This document shows positions 1-13,500 of a stretch of 64,000 nucleotides of DNA, piece by piece (position 1 is the stretch's first letter; each line of letters begins with the position of its first letter). This DNA is from Sipunculus nudus (Eukaryota; Annelida; Sipuncula; Golfingiida; Sipunculidae), in NCBI GenBank assembly GCA_026874595.1, contig CM049316.1, positions 63,139,676 to 63,203,675 of the forward strand, written 5' to 3'. The notes below the pieces were generated by a model. The model was not told the DNA's origin, ran no database searches, and was given only the letters and a program-made list of their open reading frames with translations. Both the position numbers and the translations under genes were made by a program.

Positions 1-3000
1 TTTTTTAAATTGTCTTTTGTCACAGTAATAGTCGTAGGCGACAAATTTGCACCTGGCATTAATTTTTAACCTTTAGCTAATTTCCAATGTCTTACACTCT
101 ACTGCTGATTCCGAATTATCGCTCTCTTGCCCGTGTCCATGCACTCTCTACAATCGACTTTTTACCTTACGGTAAAGACCTGGAATAGCCGTGACGTCAC
201 GTGAATGGCCCGCATCGGAGTATGTATATGCATGTGTATATGTGTGATTGGGGAGGGGGAGTTTCCAGTGATAGATAGGCGATTGCAAACATCTAGTTTT
301 ATCTTAAGTATAGGCCCCCAAGTGCCGTTGACTATAGCAAGTTTGATAGGGTTCTAGATGCCACTGTGTATTTTGAGTCTAATGAGTTAAAGTCAAGAAT
401 CTGATACGATTAGAACCCTTGTTATTCTTAAGGTTAACACATTGTAGGGCTGATCCGGGGAATCCTTAAATACATAATAAAAATCGTGAGATTTCAGTCA
501 CTGACTGCTATATGGTTAGTGCATCATGGGTAAAACGGGAAAGTGCATTCTGGGACAATGTTTAACAAGAGTTTGGCCGCTCAGATTATTGTAGAGAACG
601 ATAAAAGCAACTGAAAGCCTTTTGTTCGGAGACTTTGGGAATAATAAACTTGATAGCATCTTATTAGGAGAAACCAAACTTCGTTATGTTTGCTTCTTTT
701 TGCTTCTATATATAACGATGTATATCATTGTATTGACAAAAATGATAGTTTATAAATTAATATTAATTTGTATTAATATATTAATTGTATAATGCATACA
801 TTGGGATCGGCTATTGTGTGTATGACCTTGTGAGGACAAGCTCAAAAGTAAATATCACATGCCACCATTAACCTTGAACAAAGTATTGTATGGAATGTTT
901 CAAATTAAGAATAACCTTCTAATAAATCAGGTGCTCCTTACATTTAAAATGTGTATATATCAAAGTAGAAAGGAAAATAATCAAAACACGAGCAATTTAA
1001 TGCCAGTTTTTTTTAGGAGATTGAAATATATAGAGAAAATTGAATATATAATAGCAAAACTGAAAAATAAGATTACTGCACATTTAGAAAAATGGGGAAA
1101 AGTAAGGAAGCATTCTTAACATAGTTGGAATAATATCCAGCCAATGTGCTTTGTATATATTTGTATATATTGTATTTGATGTGATTTTGTACAATTATGT
1201 GTGACATGTGTATTGTATGATTTTTCAGCAATAAAATTTATAATAAAAAAGAGGTGTTAGTAACTCTTAAATAAGTAACATTATCAGTAATATGGGGAAG
1301 GAGCTTTATTTATTAATATATACTTGTAATTATTATTGTAGAATGTATATATTGTATGCTCATTTTGCAGCAGGACCAAAATTAAATCGTGTCTGCATTT
1401 TTTCGTCGAGTCAACGGAAAGTATTATGATACAGGCTTCGGGCACGTAGTAAATATGAATTGAGCAGAAACAGGTTTGGAGGCCAGTTCCTGGTTACTAC
1501 ATTAGTTCCTTTTATGGCAAGGTCTCCATGATCAGAGATGAATTCTTCATGAAACCGAAACCCCGATAATGAAGCAACGTTAAAACATGGCACGCAACAT
1601 TGTATTCTATTCACATAAGGCAATGGTCCAGGGCCTATAAGACAGGAAGCCAGATTAAAAGCATGGTATGCGTCATAAACCTGTATAGCGAATAGAATGT
1701 GGATGTTATGGCCGTTAATACGTGTTATGTCAGCTAGAACTGGATAAGCCCATTCTTCAGATGTCCATCAGGGACATATAAGCAGGTCTCTCTAGCCGTG
1801 ATTAAATGAAAATAAAGTGGCATCTGTCCTCTACCATAAACGGGACTACCTCAGTCATGGGTCATGTATAAGGCAAATCATCTGCATAATTAAAGAAGAA
1901 ATATAAAATATGAACTGTTTAGGAAGGATAAGATACTGCGATGAAAACTTCAGGTGTTATCTATATACTACTAAAATTGCCCTTCTTGTTACTTTGTTTA
2001 TTCCAGTTAAATCATCAGAAATGGGCCATGAATGTGGGCCAGTTTTGCTATCAGCGTCATCCAGAAGTCCTATCTTACAAAACGCACACCAATTTGGCCC
2101 TTCCACTTGCACACAACTGAATTCCCGGCAGAATCACATCACAGGTCTGTCGCACAACATCACCTCGCTCTCCAGCTCGCCATTGCTGACCTTCCCCATA
2201 AGCCTATAACCACAAAGATATCAATAATTGTTTCCGTATAGACCACCGGGCGTCGCTACCTTACGGGTCTTGGGACACACTACGCGGCAATATACCCAAC
2301 GGGTCCCCATTTTCTAGTGTGACATTATAGTTGTAGGTTAACATCTTCAAATGACGCGTAGTAATTGCTTACTGCTGAAATTCACGGTGCGCATTTCTTA
2401 TCATTTCATCTTGGAACAGACTGCATGGTCTTTGCTTTGTTACAGCAATACATATGTCACAGGATCTGCAAATGATTAACAACATCATCCCTACCGACTG
2501 TTAAAATCGGTCATTTATAGTTATGGCTTTGAAACTTAATATATTATTATCATTATTATTATCATTATTCATAGTCCTACGGTGTTGTTAGGCCAGATGG
2601 TTGTAGGTCGTATTCGTCACCTGAGCGTCATGACCAAAACGTCACTTAGAAAGGGGAACTCTGCAATTATCCGAAGACGAGACCATCAGTTCCCAATAGA
2701 CAAATGTGTACCTCTACATTACGCTCCCCACGCAGCGGTTATACACCTCAGCCGTCACAGACATAATTTCATAGTTTTCTGGGGTCGAACGGCAGGGTGC
2801 GCAGAGAGCAAAGAATTTAAATGAGAGGTCTGAGCGTGGTATTGCATTTTCAAATAGCCCCAATTAACAACCGCTCAAAATTTAATTTATCCATGCTCCA
2901 TCAGTAAACTACAAATGCGCAATGTGGCTTTGCATGATGGTTAACCTAGTCCGTAAAACAAATGTTGCTCAGTCTGGGCTCTGTGTGCAAACGTTTGCAT

Positions 3001-3730
3001 GTCGGATTAACCGTTAAAATCGTGTTTGTTGCTTTTAAAGCCATGACTAAGCTAATAAAATGCATGAAAACGACCAGCAACAATGAAACTTGACTTTTCA
3101 TGCCCTAGTTATAGTGAACTATTAGCACGGTACAGGTCACTATGACGCTGAATATCAAGTCAAGTGACTGAATGGAAAACACGAGCCTTTCATTAAAAAA
3201 AATTCTAATCCATTGTCCAGTCTCAGAGGTAATATTGATTCTCTTCCAGAAAAGGTTCTTATACAGGGAAAAAGGAAACCGTGTCAATTGGTCAGAATTA
3301 AATTCAAGAGACTGTAAGGAAACGACGATGAAACCTGATCAACTGGCCAAACTAGACCCTCACATAGAATCACCGGCATTGTCACAAAACAAATGAATTC
3401 ACAAGTTAAAAATTAAGACGTCTAAATATGAAAAAAAAAACAAGAGATTTCATTAAATAAACCTCTCTGATTAATTGTCTTGTCTCAGAAATTATGCTGA
3501 TTAGGTGGGAAATATCATGCAAATGTATATATTCAGGCTTGAAAGAACATTGTGTCCATTGTTCTGAATAATCAAAACTCAAAAGACTAAAGAAACAATG
3601 GTGAAACCTGATGAAATGGTCTTAAGCTGACCCTTACAAAGACCACCCACAACACTTGATGTAAGGGCAGTCGTACGAGGGTAGTGGCCAAATCAGCTAA
3701 GAATTGAGCGGTCTCTCCGTGTACTTGTGA
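1..3730. other. Non-coding stretch, no gene recognised
   Basis: AT-rich sequence with only short ORFs lacking recognisable domains. An AATAAA-like stretch lies near 1231-1250 on the plus strand, but no convincing exon precedes it. A short ATT-rich run occurs around 2540-2570. I see no clear repeat ends here. Confidence 0.5.
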
Positions 3731-3732
3731 AA

Positions 3733-4075
3733 GCATGGAGCGTGGTGGCGTAATGTATAGTGCGCTGGACTCGTGACCGCAAGGCTGTGGGTTCGCGTCC
3801 TGATCTGAACGCCGTCTGCGGTAAGACTCCTAGCCGGTCTTTACCACTAGGGTGCGCTCTCTCTTCCCTGGAGTGAAGAGTGAATTGGTACTAGTCATGG
3901 AAGGCCTGCAAATGTAGAACGAATAACCTTCTAGCGCCTGATAATGCTGCTTGGGCTGTATGCTCCCCAGGGAGTCGAGAAAAGCTACAAGAATGTACAG
4001 GCACAAAAGACCAGGAAGGCAAAGTAAAAGGTTGGATGAGACTGACATGGTCGGTGATACCAGACTATTACTCCC
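3733..4075 (+). repeat. tRNA-derived SINE
   Basis: A box A-like sequence (TGGCGTAATGTATAGTGCG) near 3745 is followed about 40 bases later by a good box B (GGGTTCGCGTCC, near 3790). This is the internal RNA polymerase III promoter of a tRNA-derived SINE. A non-tRNA body follows, ending close to a poly-C run at about 4074-4090. It is not a plain tRNA gene because the 3' acceptor strand does not pair back to the 5' end. The right boundary is approximate. Confidence 0.55.
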
Positions 4076-4130
4076 CCCCCCCCCCCCCACCAACCTTTAC
4101 CTTTCTCTTTGCACAAGTGTTACAATGGTG

Positions 4131-4779
4131 TATAATCCTTTGAATAAAAAATACATAACCTAGATCCAGATTACTTCTAAAAATTAATGGATTTTCCCCT
4201 GATTTTACCATAACCCTCCACCCTTTTTTTAAAATATTCCTTCATGATTTTTTTTGCAGTAATATGCTAACAGACAGTCATACCTATGAACCAAGGGGAG
4301 AACAAAATACCCGGAGGTGTAAAAAAAAGGGGGTTTAAACCTCAGAAACACCTGATGTTCGCTGACGATGGCGAAGTCCGGACAGGTGGTAACAGGCAAA
4401 GGCCAGACATTACTTAAGGTCTCTCATCAATGTTTTATTGTACAGGAATAGTGAGTGAGGCACTCTGGGACGGACACACGTGACTTGGTCATAATCAAGC
4501 TGGTTCGTCAGCCAAAGGTCATCAAATCCGACAGGCTGAAAAGTAACTTTGCACAAAATTTATGTTTTTGTTAAACTTCGGATGTTGTTACACTGTAATG
4601 TTGGGTATAACTTACGGAAATGAGACTAAGCTTATCTGGCTTATCAGATGAAACCAGGGCGACGTTCCAGTAGTGGGACAAATTTTTAAATTACTTAATG
4701 TGTTGTCCGAAATAAAAAAAATTAAAATATTACCACATCGGAATTTTATTAAATACTTGACTAGGCATATCGACCAACG

Positions 4780-4846
<67 letters not shown>

Positions 4847-5865
4847 AGCATGCTGGCATCAAATGGGAAGACTTTAATACCATCGGGCTGTCATTGTACA
4901 GATTCATAAGTGTAAGTCTTTTAGTAAAATTGGACAACTTTTTATTGTTTATATTTATTGTCCCAATTATTTTATGCGTCAACATATCATGCATATATAG
5001 ACGGTCTAATTAACGTGTTAATCATCACTCCATTCTCTGTTGCTAAATCTTCTATGTATATGTTTGATCTATAAACACAATGAATGTATGAAGTATTTAA
5101 TGGTGAATATGCTTTAAATTTATCTGTATAGTTCTGAATATTGGTGAGCGACCTGACATGAAGCCAAATTATTTATAATCACCTGTCACCTCCGGCAGCA
5201 TACAAGTTGTTGTCAGGCAGCTGCTAACTACTCATTTATCCTCACTCGTGTGAGAGCTGCATCCGTCGGCTGACTTCCGGTTCGTCTGGCATACATCAGA
5301 ACGAGGCAAATGAGCGCTTGGCCCCTTGTCGACTTCTCAAACTGAGGTTAACGCCTCCTTAATTTAATTACACAAACTTCTCCTTATAGCTCTCAACGAG
5401 TAACCTTATAATTAAGAGAATTTCCTTCTACAGTCAATTATGAAGCAGCAATGTTTTATTTACACGATTTTAAGCTGAAGGGGAAATAGTGTTTATAGAA
5501 TAATTGCTTGTTAGGGAGTAAATATTTCAATTCAGCACAAGACGGGGAAAGTGAGCCGGGGATAATTTAACTACACAAACACACACTGCACACAAGCGCG
5601 CTGTGTTTATCAGTAAAGCAAAATAAGAAAATATTAATTTATGGCGCATTCCATTTGCGTAAATTCACGATGCTCCAGCGCATTCACATTTTATTATAAT
5701 ATTTACATAGTAACAAAAGATAGCTGTGACTCTGATATATGACCAAAGGTTTTTTAAAATGCCTGCCGAGTCTTATACGAAAACAATTAGGCCTAAATTA
5801 TGTGATATGTTGTCTTGACACAGCGTACACTATAATCCTTGCATTTTAAGGGCCCCTTAATTCGT

Positions 5866-5907
<42 letters not shown>

Positions 5908-6540
5908 ATTCGATTGTTCGGAAATACAACATGAAGTATCATCCTTAAACCTGAGCTGTCAAAGTCACGTGTCATAAAATTTCAGCTTAAATCTTGTGAT
6001 TTGCTCTATTTTTATCCAACATGCAGACACCGTGGTATTCATGTAGCATTACATGACGTCATTTCTATTGAATTAATAAAAGGAGTGTTGCACTTATCAT
6101 GAAAAAAAAATTCCTGATTTTCATGCAGTTTTAAAATACACTGTTTGCATATGCACGCATAGGATATTGAAGCTTATATACCAAAGAGACGAAGGCTTTC
6201 GACTTCGTATCTGCAAGTTAAGCTTCAATGGCTCACAAGCTCTTTTGTCAATCCGTAGCTTTGCTGGATAATCTTAAACCATAGATTAATCCAAAATCTA
6301 ACGACTGAATGACTTTAGATTCAGTTTGCCTTTGATCTAGGATATAGCCATTATAAGTCATGGTCATTACCTTTGGAAAAACGGTCTTACGAATCCGTAT
6401 CATAATAACAACGGGCTCCCTACAATACAAGAGGCAAGGCGCACAGTATAAATTTATCTCTTTTTGTAGGTGGTGGTGGGGGGGGGGGGGACAAACAACA
6501 GAAATATCACAGAAGGGCTTAATTGAGTTTATGCATGGGG
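4131..6540. other. Non-coding stretch with microsatellites
   Basis: Contains a CT-then-CA compound microsatellite at 4784-4848, a TA microsatellite at about 5870-5903 and a G run at 6479-6490. ORFs across the CT/CA run encode only Ser-Leu or Glu-Arg and His-Thr runs and are artefacts. No exon was recognised. Confidence 0.6.
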
Positions 6541-6542
6541 TA

Positions 6543-6875
6543 TTAAACCAGTGATACTTCCTGTAATAAAGGAACCGAGACTCCGACAAAAGAGTTTTCG
6601 TAATCCTCGTCCAATCTCTCGTCTGGCCCGGGTTTATATATATCCGTATGATTCTTGAATTCTTTAACTCCAGGCGACACCAGGATATAAGCTTTTCCGC
6701 AGCGTCGACCGATGTGCCTATTAATCAATGCGATGACTGTAACAAACACCACCAGCGCCATTGCAGTCAGCACAATAGCCAAAACGAGGCTGTTACTTGA
6801 GTCATGTGACATTTCACCCGTCCCAGTCAGCGTGGCCGTTTGGTTCTCACACCCAAATGACAGTTCATCCGTCAT
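6543..6875 (-). CDS. Possible small single-pass membrane protein
   Basis: A 110-codon ORF with no family that I recognise. Residues 1-29 are polar and include one N-glycosylation sequon (NQT). One strongly hydrophobic segment follows (about residues 30-52, SLVLAIVLTAMALVVFVTVI). After it comes a basic stop-transfer patch (NRHIGRRCGK) and an acidic tail with Tyr residues. This is the layout of a type III single-pass protein, or of the membrane-proximal exon of a receptor. There is an in-frame TAA just before the ATG and no AG acceptor close upstream, so the ATG is the natural start of this ORF. There is no signal peptide and no recognised neighbour. It could be a chance ORF, but its composition is protein-like. 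Confidence 0.4.
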   Translation of the reverse strand: MTDELSFGCENQTATLTGTGEMSHDSSNSLVLAIVLTAMALVVFVTVIALINRHIGRRCGKAYILVSPGVKEFKNHTDIYKPGPDERLDEDYENSFVGVSVPLLQEVSLV

Positions 6876-7449
6876 TTTTTAATCCCCTTGTGGTAATACC
6901 TTGCTTTTATCTTGCCTTTAGACGGAAATAAAAATGCCACGGTGTACATATTCTGACATTTCTATTTTGACTCTTACATTTGGACTTCTATTCTGCGGGG
7001 GCGACTCGTAAAAGGGCGCATTATGAAGTAAATTTCTTCAGCGACTATAAGGGATGGTTGTGCCTGTCCGGAACGGGGTTTAGATTCCATGGTTGCTTCT
7101 GGTGGCCTTTTCATGATGGATATTTTAGTTCATACATATCCCGGCCCTATACTCAAACTGTAAAGAAAAAACATTATAGATATATACACAATAGAACAAA
7201 CTATAGCAATTGAAGAGGTAATACAAATAAACACCAAATTAAATGGTGCAAAATTTCAGGTAGTTTAATTAAACCTCAAAAATTTATAGCTCAACCAACT
7301 TCATGTACCTACATATTGACTGCTAAAATATGTATGAATAGTTTTTTTATCCTGTGTTTTTGGTGTCTTTTGGAGGATTTTGTTAATTTTTCTATTCCTG
7401 CTTAGGTTAAATAAGTTGATAAATTTTTAATGACATATCTGTTTACAGG
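6876..7449. other. Non-coding stretch
   Basis: AT-rich sequence between the membrane-protein ORF and the tandem-repeat element. Nothing recognised. Confidence 0.5.
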
Positions 7450-7539
7450 TTTTTAGCTCAGATGACTGAAAGTCATCTGAGCTATAGCGATCACTCTTTG
7501 TCCGTCGTCCGTCTGTCTGTCCGTCTGTCCGTCTGTCTG

Positions 7540-9185
7540 TCCGTTAACCAGGCACAAATCGTAACCGCTGGACCTAGAACCTTGTAACTTGGGATTCTGA
7601 GAGGTCCATAAAAAATCTCCTTGGAAACCAGAAATTAGGTGTCTGTTACCCATATCCTTCGAGCTATGTGGCCCCAAAGTGCCCCCCAGAAAAGTCAAAA
7701 ATTTCATACAAAAACTTCAATATCTCATTAATTACTTGACTGATGGTCATGATTTTTGGCATACATATTGATCATGAGATGTTACATCACTTCCTGCAGA
7801 CTGGTGGTGCCACCTGTATTTTACGATTTTTTACGAATTTTTTTCTCTATTTTTGAGACCTTTAAAAATGTGAACATCTGTTAGCGTGGCACAAATCTTA
7901 ATGACTGGACCTAGAATCTTCATTTTCGACACACTGAGAGACCTATGAAAAGTCTCTATGGAAACCAGAAATTAGGTCTCTGTTACCCATATCCTTTGAG
8001 CTATGGGGCCCCAAAGTACCCCCCAGAATAGTCAAAAATGTCATACAAAAACTTCAATATCTCAATAACTACATCACTGATGGTCATGATTTTTGGCATA
8101 CATATTGATCATGAGATGTTCGATCAGTTTCTGCAGACTGGTGGCGCCACCTGTATTGTTTGATTTTTTTACAATTTTTTCCTCTATTTTTGAGACCTTT
8201 AAGGATGTAGTTATCTGTCAACAGGGTACAAATGGTAATGACTGGACCTAGAATCTTCATTCTTGACACACATGGAGACCCATGATTAGTCTCCATGGAA
8301 ACCTGAAATTTGGTCTCTGTTACCCATATTCTTTGAGCTATGGCACTCCAAAGTACAGCTCAGTATAATGGAAAATTTGATACAAAAGCTAAAGTATCTG
8401 AACAACTAATGCAGAGATAACCATAATTGTTTGCATGGATATTGATCATGGAGTGTTTCATAAATTTCTGCAGACTGGTGGCACCACCTGTATTTGTTCG
8501 GGTTTTTTTTACGAAATTTTTTTCTATTTTTGAGACCTTTAAAGATATGAACATCTGTTAACAGGGCACAAATCATAAAAACTGGACCAAGAATCTTCAT
8601 TCTTGACACACAGAGAGACACATGAAAAGTCTCCATGGAAACCTGAAATTAGGTCTCTGTTACCCATATTCTTTAAGCTGTATGGCTCTAAAATACCCCC
8701 CCCCCCCCAGAATAATGGAAAATTTGATACCAAAAACTGCAGTATCTCAATAACTACAACACTGATGGTCATGATTTTCTGCATACATATTGATCATGAG
8801 CTGTTCCATCAGTTTCTGCAGACTGGGTGTGCCACCTCTATTTTTTTTTTCAAATTTTTACGAATTTTTTTCTTTTTTTTTGAGACCTTTAAAGATGTGG
8901 TTATCTGTCAACAGGGTACAAATCGCAACAACTGGACCTAGAATCTTTATTCTTGTCATGCAAGAAGGCCCATGAAAAGTGCCTGTGGAAACTTGAAATT
9001 AGGTCTCTGTTACCCATATCCTTCAAGCTATAGGACTCCGAAGTATCCCTCAGAATAATGGACAATTTGATACAAAAGCTGAAGTATCTGAACAACTAAT
9101 GCAGAGATCACCATGATTCTTTGCATGGATATTGACCATTAAGTGTTTTTATTAGTTTCTGCAGACTGGTGGAGCCACCTGTATT
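7540..9185 (+). repeat. Tandem array, about 340 bp unit, five copies
   Basis: The phrase CTGGACCTAGAATCTTCATTC or a close variant recurs at about 7570, 7907, 8243, 8583 and 8933, spacings of 337, 336, 340 and 350. Each unit also contains GTCTCTGTTACCCATAT, a TTGATCATGA motif, and CTGCAGACTGGTGG followed by GCCACCTGTA. Units diverge by substitutions and small indels. ORFs inside the array are periodic and not genes. Confidence 0.85.
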
Positions 9186-9399
9186 TTTGTACAGACAAAA
9201 CGAAGTTTTGCGGATACTATGTTTTTGACCGAGTTCCTCCGCCGCCGCGGCGTCCGTTTCCATAGAGCTCCTCGGAAACTAATGGACTGATTTTTCTGAA
9301 ACTTACACCAATTGTCGGGTCACATTTGAACTGGTGCCTAACCAATTTGCGTTGACCTCTGACCTTTCCTCTCTATCCAGTGTCCATTTGTGGGCCTGT

Positions 9400-10255
9400 T
9401 TCCACTAATAAACCCTCATATCTCGGGAACCGTTTGACCGATCAGGAAATAAAATTGATACAAATGTAGCCCTTGGATTGCTTTATAACATACACAAAAA
9501 ATGGTGGCGCCACCTGTAACCATGTTTGCACAGTGTCCATCTGTTCATCTGCCTTGGGTTAAAATCACTCATATCTCTGCAGTGAATTGACTAATTCACC
9601 TGAAATTCGTCATGCATATACATCCTGGATAGCTTTCTTGATTTTATGACAGGGGGCGCCACCTACATTCACATTCACGCAGATGACATCCAAACTCATA
9701 TCTCGGGAACCGTTTGACCGATTGGACAAAAATTTTGCATGTGTATAGATCTCACATAGCTCTTTATCATACGCAAAACTGGTGGCGCCACCTGCAACCA
9801 TTTTTGCACAGCGTCTGTCTGTTATTCTGCCGTGGCCTAAAATCACTCATTTCTCTGTAGTGGTTCGACATAACTGCCTAAAATTTTGCAGGTTTATACA
9901 TCGTGGACAGCTTTCTTGATTTTATGACAGTTGGTGCCACCTACATTCTTGTTAACGCTGCACACATCCAAGCTCATATCTCAGGAACCATTTGACCGAT
10001 TGGGCCAAAATTGTGCATGTGTTTAGATCTCACATAGGTCTTTATCATACACAAAACTGGAGGGGTCACCTGCAAAGATTTTTGCACAGTGTTTGTCTGT
10101 TTGTCTGCCATGGGCAAAAATTGCTCATATACATGTAGTGGTTTGACTTTTCTGCCTAAAATTTTGCAGGTGTATACAACTTGGACAGCTTTCTGGATTT
10201 GTGGTAGGTGGCACAACCTACATACACATTTAGGCTGCAGACATCCATGCTAATA
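9400..10255 (+). repeat. Dimeric tandem array, about 280 bp (2 x 140 bp)
   Basis: The phrase CATATCTCGGGAACCGTTTG recurs at about 9417, 9697 and 9975 (last copy CTCAGGAACC), spacing about 280. Each unit consists of two related halves of about 140 bp. Each half has a CTCAT..TCTC opening, an AAAATTTTGCA core, an AGCTTTCTT- or AGCTCTTTAT-like segment and a GGTGGCGCCACCTG-like palindrome. The dimer is therefore a higher-order repeat. A related array in opposite orientation lies at the right end of the window. Confidence 0.75.
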
Positions 10256-10553
10256 TGCAACATACCTCACTCTATTTCCCCTTGCCACTCAATCAATGCC
10301 TCACTTCACCCGTTCACCTCTGATTTTGGCGGATACATGTAGTCACTTGTCGGTAACCCGTATTCTAGTTTTAAAAGTTTACACATTTTTCTCTATTTTT
10401 GAGATATATAAATACAGACTAAATCTTGGCCTGTTGGTTAATCTGTTTGATGCTTCAGTTGAATGGGTATATACTACCATTCTGATGATAAAATTTCCTT
10501 TTGCGAATCTCTGCCAAGTCAGCTGAGCGTCATGACCCATGGGTCACTTGTTG

Positions 10554-13500
10554 TATTGTTATGTTTTTATGTTTCTGTGTGTATGTACATCTATGCTTGT
10601 ACGGTTTGTATGTATCTATTGTACTTATTTTTAATATATTTGTTTATAAAAAAAAACTTGTCCTTCCAAGTTGTCTGTTTCTTTCAGGTATCTCCGTTGG
10701 GACTTGGCAATATTCTTTTATAATTTCATCATTTACAAAATGTAAGCTGTGACGAGCGAATGAGACGGAAGCCTAAGTAATTGTAATGACATCAAAACCA
10801 CAACTGAAAAAAAGCATTTCAGGAATGTATTAAAATAGTATCTGAGTAAAACAGTTAATTATCCTTATATTTCATTCTCATAGTTGATAGCCTGAGTCAA
10901 AGGTCAAATGCACAAAGGCGTGAAGTCTGCTTGCTGTTTAGTGCCATTTATATTTGGAAAACTGTCATTTTTAATGTGGGCTTGGCAACCCGGGAAAGTT
11001 CCACAAGACTCAACGCCAAAGATCACGAAGAATACAGAAGGCTGTAAAACATAAATGTTGGTTCTGAACTTCTTATAAATAAAATTTATTTAATTTCAGG
11101 TAAGATAATCCCTTCACATTGCCATTCAGATGGGTACAAGAATATGTGATTTAGATTCAGGAACAAATTTCTAGATTTTCAATGGGGTGGCCTAACTGTA
11201 ACAGGTTATAAGCCAATGCGTTTATACAAATTCCGGATCGTTAAATGTGTCTCATAAATTACCACTAATAGTAAATATAAATATAAAATAATCCGAATAT
11301 TTTACAACCGTAAGACTTGAGTTGAAAATGAGATAAATTTCTACTGCTTTAAACTTTATGAAATAAGGATAACTTCTTGACATTCAGTATTATATCCCTA
11401 AACAAACCATTTTACCAAATGGCCATTGCAATATAATTGCAAATAACGGAAACAAATGGGCTCTTTGTGAAATGTTTATGAAAATATTAAGGCTTGCAGT
11501 CCGATTTAATTTAAATTGAAAGTACATTTGACGAAGTTCAAAACAAGTAACTCGTTGTTTTGAAATTAAAAACATGTGAAAATGAAATTAAATATAAAAA
11601 TTCCATGTAATATTGCTTTGCTTTAAAAACGGCCATGATTTGGAATCCAGTTTAGAAAAAAATCCATAAAATTTCGTAAATAATTATATATATATGTTTT
11701 AATAAATCCTTTATATAAATCTCATCATGATACACAATAACCATAATTTAAACCTGCACTACCTACGGCGCAATATCTAGAGCCCATGCCATAAAATTCC
11801 CTAAAGTCTGAATAAAACGGCCGCTTATATCACAAGGAAAATTGTATAACCATAAATATATGAAAAAAATGAGAACATATGTACAAGTTAATAAAATTAC
11901 GAGGATGTTTACATAATCTAGAATGTGGTAAAACTTTGTGGCAAAACTGTGTCCGGATAAATCATCTCGCTGGATATTTAAGGCCAATACCAAGACCAAT
12001 TTTCTTTCTCATATTTCCTTATACATGTAAGGCCATAGAATTATCCATTAGAGTGTGGTTTAAGATTATGATAAAACAAAAGAAACTTACAATAAATATT
12101 ATACAAAAGATATCTGGTAACGTAAAACTCATACAAAAACAAGAGCGTACCATTAAATACAATAAAAAGGTAGAATTTACAAAAACATCTCTTGAGAAGT
12201 CCAATAAATATCATAGCAAAAAAAAAAAGAAACAAACAAACAAAGCTTACCATAAATATCCTAACAGTAAATAAATAAAGTACTAAATCAACCCTGAAGA
12301 AGAATGTAAATATATGGATAAAAAATTTGGTCGTAAATGTTGTCAAAAATAGCCCCGGCACAAATTTCATAATAATGAAATTGAAAGATAAATTTCATTA
12401 AAAAAAGAAACACGCAAAGTGAATATATAAAAATGTACAACTTACCATAAATGTTATAAAAAAGATTGACACAGCATAAATGTGATAAAATTGTAGAACT
12501 TACGGCAAAAGCCAGCAGATGGATAGCACATCCACAATACACTGCTTTGGTGACCTGCTTTTGAATCAAGAAAAACCGCTAGAAAGTGGCTTTGATTCAG
12601 AACATTCTGTCTATGGGTAAATTGTACAATGTTTGTCTGGAGAAGAAATCAATGTAAGGCCTGTCGTAGCATGGTGCTGGTCTGGGCCAATGATTATCCA
12701 CTGGTCTTGATGAGTTGACTTGGTCTGCTCAAGGTGATGCGAGGTCTGGCTCATCATCGGCCACGGGACAAGAAGCAGATTGGGAGGCAAGGATGGCAAT
12801 TTTAAAAGGCGTGATTATAATTACACGTATTGGATTGACATGTCAGTCCTTTTTTGTCACTGAAAGTTTCCTGTAGTTAATGAGACTACGCTGTCTTCAT
12901 GGAAATTGAATCTGCCTTAATAGAAGATATGGACTATATTTGTGTCTCCTTTCAGACTGATTGATTCGCGGTTGTTCAGTACCAATCATGGTGTTAAAGC
13001 ATTGAACGGTGGACGGGGACCTTATCAATCCGTTGCCAGTTTAAGATGCGGAGTTACGGGCCGAGGTCAAATGAACAGAGGGAAATATTAATACTACAGC
13101 TCTGCTGCATTATCGAACCAGCACTTTTTCCTTCACAGTCGGCTCTGGTTCCATTCTTGAGGGAAGGAGAGGTTATCTGTCGATAAAAGTTGTTTACGTC
13201 ACGGATTCAAGGAGGTTTCAATAAAACATCAGTATTACATTGTGTCTTTTTGACCAGACTTAACAACCTCGGGTAATATAATATCCAGGAAAGTGATAAG
13301 GACGATGCTTAATGATGAAGTTCTTAATGAGAGTTGGTATTTCTGAATGCCATTTAACTAGATCTGTCAGAAAATCAGATTTTCCCACAGTGTACTTTCA
13401 CGGTTGTGACAGGCAATCAATCTAAACCCTACAGTGACTCAATCAGAGAAACAGGCGAGGGAGGGAGTGTAGGTACCAGTATGCTTCTTAAGGTTTTATA

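Larger units (their letters stand above)
7450..10553 (+). mobile_element. Composite tandem-repeat element with terminal hairpin
   Basis: Left edge: a perfect 13 bp stem (AGCTCAGATGACT at 7455-7467, its complement at 7471-7483) with a 3-base loop, followed by GTCCGTC/TGTCC repeats. Right edge: AGCTGAGCGTCATGACCC with a GACCCATGGGTC palindrome at 10534-10545. Between them lie two tandem arrays (described separately). The left hairpin recurs, degraded, at about 32655, so this is a dispersed family. No protein is encoded. It resembles non-autonomous repeats that are abundant in mollusc genomes (recognition from memory). The mobilising family is not identifiable here; a Helitron-like origin is possible because of the 3' palindrome, but I see no decisive ends. 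Confidence 0.55.

Noticed and set aside
859-1119. 86-codon plus-strand ORF followed by an AATAAA
   Set aside because: Lys/Asn/Ile-rich, as expected of AT-rich DNA; no domain and no supporting splice or start context.
4673-4994. ORFs on both strands at the CT/CA tract
   Set aside because: Each is mainly the translation of a dinucleotide microsatellite.
7453-9095. Several minus-strand ORFs of 60-84 codons with similar peptides
   Set aside because: They repeat with the 340 bp period and end at differing points; products of the tandem array.
7540-10255. Repeats considered as a CRISPR array
   Set aside because: Units are 280-340 bp and repeat throughout, without unique spacers; the DNA is eukaryotic.
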